NCBI RefSeq assembly: GCF_021018895.1
Contig: NC_079376.1
Span: 25,316,001 to 25,380,000, forward strand
Length of the DNA: 64,000 bases
From: Seriola aureovittata
Taxonomy: Eukaryota > Chordata > Actinopteri > Carangiformes > Carangidae
Direction of reading: 5' to 3'
Shown here: in pieces, positions 55,955 to 64,000 of the stretch
Layout: the number at the start of each line of letters is the position of its first letter
How positions within the stretch are numbered: position 1 is the stretch's first letter
Notes under the pieces: model-generated
The model's input: the letters and a program-made list of their open reading frames with translations, nothing else
The model's database searches: none
Told to the model about the DNA's origin: nothing
Translations under genes and position numbers: made by a program

Positions 55955-56290
55955 TAGCCCTTGAGAAGAACACCTATAAAAATGTGTCTTTAAGAGGGAT
56001 TTGAAGGAGGATAAGGCGCTCGCCTGTCTAATCTCCTCAGGGAGGTTGGTCCAAAGAGTGGGGGCCCAAACAGAGAAAGCCCTTGGCTGTGATCGTGAGA
56101 ATGGCTAGCAGATTTTTGGCCGAGGACCTCAGGTTGTAACCAGGCATGTAGTAGATCTGAGATGTATTTAGGTGCAAGAGATAGCCTTAAAAATCATCAA
56201 CAAAATCTTAAAATCAATTCTAAAATTTACCAGACGCCACTGAAGAGAAGCTGAAACGGGAGTTATGTGCTCTCCTCTTTTGGTTTAGGT
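55955..56290 (-). pseudogene. LINE ORF2 C-terminal fragment (CR1/L2-like)
   Basis: On the - strand: an REHITPVSASLQWRLV block, FRIDFKILL, a degraded middle with YISDLL in another frame, then AFSVWAPTLWTNLPEEIR and SFKSLLKTHFYR. This order is the familiar end of CR1/L2-type LINE polyproteins. Frameshifts and stops interrupt it. Confidence 0.65.
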
Positions 56291-56794
56291 GAGAAGTCTG
56301 TGCTTCTGTAGACTCAGACATGTACAGAGAGAGTTACATGAAATAAAGGCATGTATGACAGTGGCTACATCTTACTGGATAAAACTGGACTGATCTTGGA
56401 GCGTTTCCTGAACCTCGTTTGTAAACTGTAAAATGTAAAAACCATGAATGGTGACTTCCTGCTCATCAGCACCACAGCTGTACTCCTCAGTTGATTGGGT
56501 TTGGTTGCGTCATGTTCAAGAACGCTTACGATGCATATTCATGTTGGTGCTTGCAGGTAAGCAGACTGCCCCCAACATCAGTGCTATTGTGATGCAACCC
56601 TGCTTTTTCCTTTCAGCACCACTCCTGCTGATGTAATCCTGTAGGCCGCCAAACGTGCTGCTGTTGTTACTGCTCTGCTTAATTACATCCTGTGTGTGTG
56701 TGTGGGGGGGGGCACTGTGTACATGTTTGACTGTGCACTTGCATTTCTGCTCATAATGGAATCATGTGTGTGTGTGTGTGTGTGTGTGCTGCAC

Positions 56795-57010
56795 ATTTAT
56801 ATGTCCGAGGCGTCCTTGGAGATCAATCCTTTGCATCTCGTCTTTAATGAAGGCCCCAAAGAGAGAGAGAGAGAGAGATAGAGTGAACGCCATGAGAGGA
56901 AGGAGGGATGGGGGGGGGGTGCCAGCACTGCTGTCCTGGCCCCTGGGGTCAAAACAAACATTTTAATTGGCTCTGAGTAGCCGGTTAAGGCTGCTGGCCG
57001 CCGTAGCACT
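56795..57010. promoter_or_regulatory. Candidate conserved non-coding element
   Basis: Contains an octamer-like CTTTGCAT near 56829, a forkhead-like AAACAAACA (56953) and TTAATTGG (56963), with a GA run (56861-56880) and G run between. Composition-based call. Confidence 0.28.
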
Positions 57011-57211
57011 GGCTGAGCCTCGCCACCTCCTGTGGCTACTTTACAATCACTAAACTGACAAGGGTGTGTTTGGCCGCAGCCGGGCAGTGGGGAGGTCAGT
57101 CTGCAGCAACCACCACCACCACACACTAACTGCCCTGATGACACAGTGGCCATTACTTAGCCTAGTTACCCTGGTTAGTTGCCCTCCCTGATGAGGAGAC
57201 GGAGGTGGATG

Positions 57212-57252
<41 letters not shown>
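57212..57252. repeat. (CA)n microsatellite
   Basis: About twenty uninterrupted CA units. Confidence 0.94.
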
Positions 57253-57254
<2 letters not shown>

Positions 57255-57839
57255 CCTGGTGTTTCACTGCCTTTATGTCAGCACTGACATCAGGGTTTGG
57301 AGTTCAAACTGGGATTCTTACAGTTGTTTCCAGGCTGATAGCGACAGCCATATTGCTAACGCTACTGCTAACATCCAGAAACAAACGATTAATTGTCTGT
57401 TTGATAATCTAAACACATGACATGTTTCCTGGTGGTGACCTTTCTGAAATGAGCAGTGGTGAAACATACTGTATTCTTCTGTGTGACAGCGGCAACAACA
57501 TTAATACCACTTGGAAACACAAGAAACGAAAGTTGTCTATTGTCTCTTTATTATGAACATTTCACTCTAGTTTAATTAGTCAAACATATCTGATGAATTG
57601 GCTTCATTCTTCTTGGGTTTGGTTATAACACAAATAACCCAGCAGTTTCTTTATTCCCCTCAACCTCTAAAAAATAAAAATAATACATTAAGCTCTTCTC
57701 TCTGACATGTGGGGGTGGTGGTGGGGTGGGGGCTGAGGGGGTCTTTCCTTACAATATTTTCAATCAAAATATGTTGCATGACTCTGCTCACTTAATGCCT
57801 CCATTTCAAGTTAACAAAGGCCTTCCTTTCTCCTCCCCC

Positions 57840-57857
57840 CTCTCTCTCTTTCTCTTC

Positions 57858-57888
<31 letters not shown>

Positions 57889-57940
57889 ATGTCAGCAAAA
57901 GTGGAACAAGAGAGAGAGGGAGAGAAAGGGAGAGAGAGAG
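57840..57940. repeat. (CT)n facing (GA)n inverted tract
   Basis: A CT-rich run (57840-57885) is followed, after about 25 bases, by a GA-rich run (57910-57940) on the same strand. Confidence 0.9.
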
Positions 57941-58081
57941 ATGGCGGCATCAAAGCAGGTCTGTCAGCTCGTAGGTACGGGCCTCATCAGGAGACAGATA
58001 GTCTTCCTTCCTTTCTTCCGCCCTTTCTTTTGTTTTTCAAACAGACGTCTTGAGCCGATGGCAGGATGTTGTCTAATTAAT

Positions 58082-58084
<3 letters not shown>

Positions 58085-58118
<34 letters not shown>

Positions 58119-58140
58119 TGCGTGTGTGTGTGTGTGTGTG
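58085..58140. repeat. (TG)n microsatellite
   Basis: Two TG runs separated by TTTGTGCG. Confidence 0.94.
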
Positions 58141-58879
58141 GAGTTGACCTAAAAAAGTTATCGTCACTCATAATTGAATGTCACTCCCATCACGTTTTCA
58201 TACGAAGGTTGTCAGGCTCTCTGGTGATTCCGAATAGGAAATAAGGAGATATTGTAGTTGACCCTGCAGTGCTACAGAGAAACACTCTTTAAGTGTCCCT
58301 GAGCGTGGAAACAGACGCTGTGATATCTGTCACTCCTGCTCGTCTGTGCTGTCATGTCAGCAGGCTGCTGTCGTGTGGAGTCAGTTTTGCATTTTAGATC
58401 GCAGCTTGTTGTTAAATGTGCAAAATAGACACAACTGATCTATTTTATTGCCTATAAATTGAAATGACTAATTATTGTTATATCTGTTGTGTTATGGGGT
58501 AAAACTGACCACATATACTTTCCTGTTAAAAAAGTATACCTGTATATCTATATTTAATGCTATATTGTTTAGTAAATGCATTGTCTAAATGGACAGTAAC
58601 CTCTGACCTCTGAATGGCATAAGCTGTTCATCTACCATGACCTCGGCTCCTTGGTGATAGACCAGTGGCAAGTATTCTACGCTTTACTGGCATGAAAAAT
58701 CTTTTCAAAATTAGTATTATTATACTGATTATGATCGTATTCATTATTTTTGTTTTTCTGCAATTCTTGTTATTCATGATAGTTTGGCAACATTTACTTT
58801 GTTATTTATTACTATACTGGGTCAAATTTGACCTGTAACATCACAGATAACGTTTTAAAAAATAGGCGTTATGAAAAAA

Positions 58880-59505
58880 CAAACTAGAATCACCGCCTCC
58901 TGGTTGTTTCCTTCACCAGCCACCCACCTTACAGGAAACATGGTCACAGTCTCCTCCTCCTGAGTTACAGTGTTGATAATAGCCAGGGGTGTTTTTGCAG
59001 AACATTATGATGTCACAGTGAAGTTGACCTTTGACCTTTTGGATACAAAATGTCATCACTTCATTTTATCTTCATAGACATTTGAGTTAAATTGTGTCAT
59101 AATTAGTGAATTAATTTGTGAGTTATGGCCAAAAACATGATTTGTGAGGTCACAGTGACATTGACCTTTGACCTTTGTCCACCAAAATCTAATCACTTCA
59201 TCCTTGAGTCCAAATGAATGTTTGTGCCAAATTTAAACAAATTTCCTCATGGTGGTCTCCAGCTACTATATTCAAAAGGCCAAAAGTGTGTTTTGCAAGG
59301 TCACAGCGACCTGGACCTTTGACCTTTGACCACCAAAATCGAATCACTTAAACCTTGAGTCCAAGTGAATATTTGTATCAAATTTGAAGACGTTCTATTA
59401 AGGTGTTGCTGAAATATCGTGTTCACGAGAATAGGATGTATGTACAGAGGGACAACCTGAAATCAATATGCCTCCGGCTCTGACCGTCACTGGCACAGAG
59501 GAATA
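58880..59505 (+). repeat. Dispersed repeat N, longest copy
   Basis: Begins ACTAGAATCACC like the 6420 copy and ends in the GGCTCTGACCGTCACTGGCA block. The half-site segment occurs three times (59025, 59162 and 59312), suggesting internal duplication of the unit. Confidence 0.75.
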
Positions 59506-60419
59506 AAACTGATCAAAATGTATTTTTTGTGGATGTCTTGTGTTGGTCAGAGAAAATTAAAGGTATGTTTCAAACATCAAAATATTAGGAGGGTTAAAAA
59601 TCACCAAGTGCTGATTTATAATTATCAAACACAACACAGATACTATCCTCAAACTAAGAAGGTCAAACTGAAGGATTTCAATATTGTAATATTGTATTGT
59701 AATATTTATACATGAACACTGATGACATCATAGTGATATCATCAAGTTCTTCTCACCTTAGACTTGGAGACGTGTGTATTTACCAGGAAGACATGGTTGA
59801 AAGAAAAGATGATTTGTATTACCAGAAATATAGGTTCCAGTGTATTTCAACCCACACTGGAGATTAAACGTCAGGATATCTCAGTATAATACTAAATCAC
59901 CCTTACCAGTTTAATCTGAATTCACATTCCTATATTCATGTTGTGTGTTGTGTTTCTCTGCAGACATGTGTGGATGGTCTGAACGGGCCAGCGGGGAGGA
60001 GACGGCAGCTCTGGAACATGGTGGGAGCTTACAAAGCAAATATATTCCACACAAATATGTTTTGAGGAGAATCGGAGAGGAGGCTGATGACTGCAGCAGC
60101 TCAACGAGCACACAGAGAGAATGTAATATATTAAATTGCTCTCAACATGAAATATTGACAAGATCCACGGCATCGGCTACACCCGTATTGCTCCTAACTC
60201 CATAAATGAGTTAAATATCACAGACCCTTGCTGTGGTGTGATGTAATAAAAGTGTGGTTTACTCGCTGTGTGGAGTGCGGACACTTCATGGTTTACATCA
60301 CATGGATCTTATTGAGCCAGAGTCAACAGCTCATAATGCTCTGTTTTTATTTGAGCTTTGCAACTCTTGTAAAATCGATTTCAGGGTCAGGGTCAGAAAA
60401 ACAGCTAACGTTGGTGTTT

Positions 60420-60470
60420 CACACACGCACACGCACACACACATGCCTGCACACACGCACGTGCACGCGC

Positions 60471-60515
<45 letters not shown>
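60420..60515. repeat. CA-rich microsatellite
   Basis: Interrupted CA/CG units followed by a pure CA run of about twenty units. Confidence 0.93.
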
Positions 60516-60517
<2 letters not shown>

Positions 60518-60899
60518 TGGTGCTGTCTCTTTGTTCTGAAAAGGTATTGTAAGGTAGTCAGAGCATGATGTTTGCAGTTACAACTTTTCAAAATCCTAGT
60601 TGCTTGCAAAGATAATGGATAAAAAAAGGTAGGAAACAATACAGTTTTGGAGAATGCAAATTTTTATTAACATTGCTATTAATATTATTAGATTTGCAGG
60701 TATTTGGGCATAAACCAAAACACTAGACAAATTAAAATCTTGACCCGATGAAGACACTAGATGAAGTCAGAGGATCACCAGGCTTTAGTACAAACGCTTC
60801 AAAAAAGTTAAAAGTAATATCCAAAATTAAGGCAAATTGAAGTAAATGAAGGCCCCCACCTTGTTTAGTAGCTCCATGCAGCATTTTCAAGACAGTGAC

Positions 60900-61305
60900 A
60901 AAACCTGCAGTTCCTCTAATGACCACTAGAGTCTGGCTCCAACAGTGAGTCAGTCCCCATAGACTCCCATGTTAAAATGTCCCACTTTACAGCAGAAATA
61001 AACATGTTTACAGCCTGGTACAAAAACTGTTTTGGTCTCTAGAGATAATTTCCTCCTTCATGACACCTGTTTATATATTTCACCTGTTTATATAACTCAC
61101 CTGTTTATATAACTCACCTGTTTATATAACTCACCTGTTTACATTTTATTAAGGCTTAAAGTTATGTATAGTTGAGTGTGTGACTGCTTCGAGTGACAGG
61201 TGGGTGAGTGTATGCAAGTCTCAGCTCCACACATGCTCCTCCTCTTTGCCCATTTTTGGATTAGCTAGGAGTTAGGGGCGGAGTCAACATGGCGACAGTG
61301 AAGAA
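60900..61305 (-). repeat. Dispersed repeat A, copy 3
   Basis: Reverse complement of 2512-2905 along its whole length, enlarged by a 17-bp tandem array. Confidence 0.75.
61064..61141. repeat. 17-bp tandem array inside repeat A
   Basis: Four and a half copies of CACCTGTTTATATAACT; units two to four are identical, the first differs at its end. Confidence 0.92.
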
Positions 61306-61940
61306 GCTCACTCTGAGTTTCAAAACCGCATTGTTAAACTCAGTGGAGAACCTACACTAAATGGTGAGAAAACCATGTTTCACTTACACTAATCATATCA
61401 ACATTATGCAGAATAATCTGACAGTGAGGCTTTAGTAGACAGATATTTATGAAACTAGATTTTTGGGTCTTGTTGAGGCTGGAGTTTTCAGAGACAGGCC
61501 CATCTGTAGAGCTACGATGTGTATTACAGGAAGCATCGTCACACTACAGGCCAGCAGTTTGACATAAATGACTGAACCAAATTTATCCAATAGTGTTCGA
61601 GACATTCCCGTGCTCAGGTCCATACTCCTGCAAACCCTGCCATCTGCCCCGTCAGCTCCAGTTCATCAGGCCTGTTGGAAATTTGTCTGCCTGCTCTGCT
61701 CCGTGGATACCTGGTTGTTTGACTCACCTGTCTGACCTGTTGTGTGGATTCTGGTCTAAGTACCCATCTCTGCCATATGACTGCCAGCCCGTCTACAGCC
61801 CCTCGCCCCTATCACCATCACCAGCTCCATTCCACACTTTCCTCACAAGAATTACAATCTAAGACTTGATTTTTCAACATACTCTGTGTTCTGCCTAGTG
61901 GGTCCAGATCAATACAACAACCTTACATAACATGTATACA

Positions 61941-61992
<52 letters not shown>

Positions 61993-62799
61993 CTTACATA
62001 TAGATGACAAATTAGCCCATATAATGGTTGCCAAGCATTTCATTATTCATTTTAATTTTATTAATGGTGTAGAAAACGCTGAACCAATACGCACTAATGT
62101 GTTCCCTTGTTAGTATTTAACTGATTAACTTGACTGCATTAACTGTACTCATTAGCATTATACTTTGGTGTAGCTGCTGCGTTAATGAATTAGTTAAAGA
62201 GCTAAACAAAGAGATAGCACTGCAGCATGTGCACCTCAACCTGCACACTGGTTCAGTATGACTGACATGTTAGCATGTGATCATGTTTGCTGACTTGTTA
62301 TCAGAGAGAGATTATTAATGTCATGGGTCATGAGACCTGAGAGAAGTTTGAAGACCTGGAGGAGTGGCCTAAGACCTACTGAGGGTTTAGACCACATTTT
62401 AAAAGCCCCTGTTATGGTTAAACCAGGACTGAGTCATGAGAAGACTATCAAATGTTCAAATAGAGGAGACGATGTGCCAGAGATTTAACATGCTTTAGAA
62501 AATTTTAATTTAAAACTGAATGACAGAAACCTATGTGCAAATATATGGAGCTTCATTTTATTTATTTATGCATTTTCACATCGTTGCAATAAGAAACGAA
62601 ACCACAGTTAAGATGGGATGAAGTGGCATGCTGACTTAGAGGCAGAATGAGGCCGATGTTTTCACCAAGTGACACCAGTTTTATCATAGGATAGATTCAC
62701 AATATCACAGAAGGAGAGAGAGCAAAAAAAAAAAAACAGCTACAAAACTGTAAAGCAGCTACCTTTGTGACTGTGAACTGCAACCGGTTGGATTTGTGG
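61306..62799. other. Gene-free stretch with (TA)n
   Basis: Contains a pure TA run of about 22 units at 61944-61988. No exon or RNA gene recognised. Confidence 0.5.
61944..61988. repeat. (TA)n microsatellite
   Basis: Uninterrupted TA dinucleotides. Confidence 0.95.
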
Positions 62800-63195
62800 A
62801 GCACTGCAGGTATTTGGGCGTCCACTTGAACAACAGTCTGAAGGAAACAACAGTGACGTGGCATGTGAGAAGGGGATGTGTGCACCAGGACGCTGGAGGT
62901 CTTCTACCAGTCTGTGGTAGCGAGAGCCATCTACTGTTTTGTGATCTGTCCCAGAGATGCCAGCAGGATCAATAAACTCTTTAACAGGACCGAGACCATG
63001 ATTGGTCAGAACCTGGAGATGTCTGAGTCAGTGAGGAGCATGAGGTCACTGAATAACCTGCTGTCATGGACAATCCACCCCCCCATCCCCTCCATGACAC
63101 ACTGCAGAGACAAAGCTGGTTTTCTAACTGACTCATTAAGCTCTACTGTCATAAGGATTCACTATAACACCGTACAGCAGCTCAGCTGTGTGTGA
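62800..63195 (+). pseudogene. LINE reverse transcriptase C-terminal fragment (Rex1/L2-like)
   Basis: One frame reads YLGVHLNNSL, and after a frame change VFYQSVVARAIYCFVICP, INKLFNRTETMIG, RSLNNLLS and a HYNT tail. The order LGVHLD / FYxSVVxSAI / LNKLxRKA / RxLxxLLxIL is that of the post-RT region of L2/Rex-type LINEs. About 120 codons remain with one frameshift. Confidence 0.65.
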
Positions 63196-63334
63196 CAGGT
63201 GAACAGACTGCTGCATCTATACATAATGCCTATGTTAAACTTTACTGCATTTATTATATACTGTCAATTTGCACAGTTCTAATTGCACTCCAACCACCAC
63301 CCTGTTATTATTCCTCCACGCCAGCGACAGTCAG

Positions 63335-63545
63335 GGCTGGAGGTATTATGTTTTCAGGCTGTCAGTCCGTCCGTCCCATTCTCGTGAACACAATATCTCA
63401 GTAGCGCCATAAACTTCTTAAAATGTGGCACAAACATTCACTTGAACTCAAGCATGAACTGATTACAATTTGCTGGTCAAAGCTCAAGGTCACTGTGACA
63501 TTATAATGTTCTGCAAAAACACTTCTGGCCATTATTCAGTACTGT
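63335..63545 (-). repeat. Dispersed repeat N, partial copy
   Basis: Reverse copy: TATTATGTTTTCAGGCTGTC, CCGTCCCATTCTCGTG, ATATCTCAGTAGCGCC, TTTGCTGGTCAAAGCTCAAG and AGGTCACTGTGACAT in family order. Confidence 0.7.
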
Positions 63546-64000
63546 AACTCAGGAAGGAGAGACTGTGACCATATTCCCTGTAACTTGGCTGGTTGGCGAC
63601 GTAGAAATGCATAGATAATATATATATATATAAATAAGAAATTGCATTTTTCATTACCAAAATGTATTTATTTCAGCATTTATTTACTCTTAAGTTGTTT
63701 TTTTTTGTCCTTCATAGCATACAACCACCAGGCAGTAATTATAGTTTCAGATGTATATATTGTATATAGAATTTAAATTTTTTGATTAAATGCTGTTTTT
63801 TATGTTATATATTTAATATATATTTGGTTATTCAGTATGTGTCTCTACACACCGGCAAATTCTGCAGTTGTGGTTTTTATTTATTAACTTATTGTTATTC
63901 CCAGTCTACTGTGACATGACACTTCCACAGTTTTCAGCGCCAGAAATATTTGACCCAGTCATAATTGATGTAATTAATTACAAGTTGAATGTAGACATGA
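63546..64000. other. AT-rich gene-free end of window
   Basis: Several TA-rich runs; nothing recognised. Confidence 0.5.

Noticed and set aside
61064..61141. Regular 17-bp repeats considered as a CRISPR-like array
   Set aside because: The units are directly adjacent without spacers, lie inside a dispersed repeat, and the genome is a vertebrate.
1..64000. tRNA, rRNA or other structured RNA genes
   Set aside because: No cloverleaf, A/B-box pair or rRNA segment was convincing by eye on either strand; a covariance-model scan would be decisive.

Overview
The window reads as nuclear DNA of a ray-finned (teleost) fish. Split genes with GT-AG introns, long CA/TG microsatellites, Tc1, hAT and Kolobok DNA transposons, a fish-type Ty3/gypsy element and LINE 3' ends all fit. 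No bacterial, organellar or viral gene organisation is present, and nothing here resembles an operon or a defence island.

The one complete gene is vrk1 (vaccinia-related kinase 1, a cellular nuclear Ser/Thr kinase) on the + strand. It has a probable non-coding exon near 20570-20619 and twelve coding exons from 21185 to 34115, with a poly(A) signal at 34311. The twelve exons join in phase to a 425-residue protein with all catalytic residues in place and a C-terminal AT-hook-like motif.

Left of vrk1 (1-20.4 kb) is repeat-rich. At 10.4-17.8 kb on the - strand lies a decayed Gmr1-like Ty3/gypsy retrotransposon whose integrase is encoded before its reverse transcriptase. A 2583-bp Kolobok-type DNA transposon sits inside it at an exact TTAA duplication, and its own transposase has lost its middle. 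The gag end abuts the 5' end of a hAT transposon. Other items are a second hAT remnant (7.35-8.25 kb), a hairpin MITE, a telomere-like array, several dispersed fish repeats, and one lone candidate exon (9226-9391, - strand) carrying a protein-phosphatase-1 docking motif.

Right of vrk1 (34.3-64 kb) I see no convincing protein-coding gene. It holds a possible solo LTR, a deleted Tc1 transposase, three LINE fragments, many microsatellites and several repeat-free blocks with homeodomain/forkhead-type motifs that may be conserved enhancers. In tetrapods VRK1 borders the large gene desert of BCL11B; this flank may be its fish equivalent (inference).

The most unusual regulatory signal is a dispersed repeat (copies near 6.4, 30.9, 53.2, 58.9 and 63.3 kb) that carries nuclear-receptor half-sites: perfect DR1 elements and, in two copies, a perfect AGGTCA-n3-TGACCT palindrome. 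One of these lies inside a vrk1 intron. Boundaries of repeats are by eye and approximate unless a target-site duplication is given.
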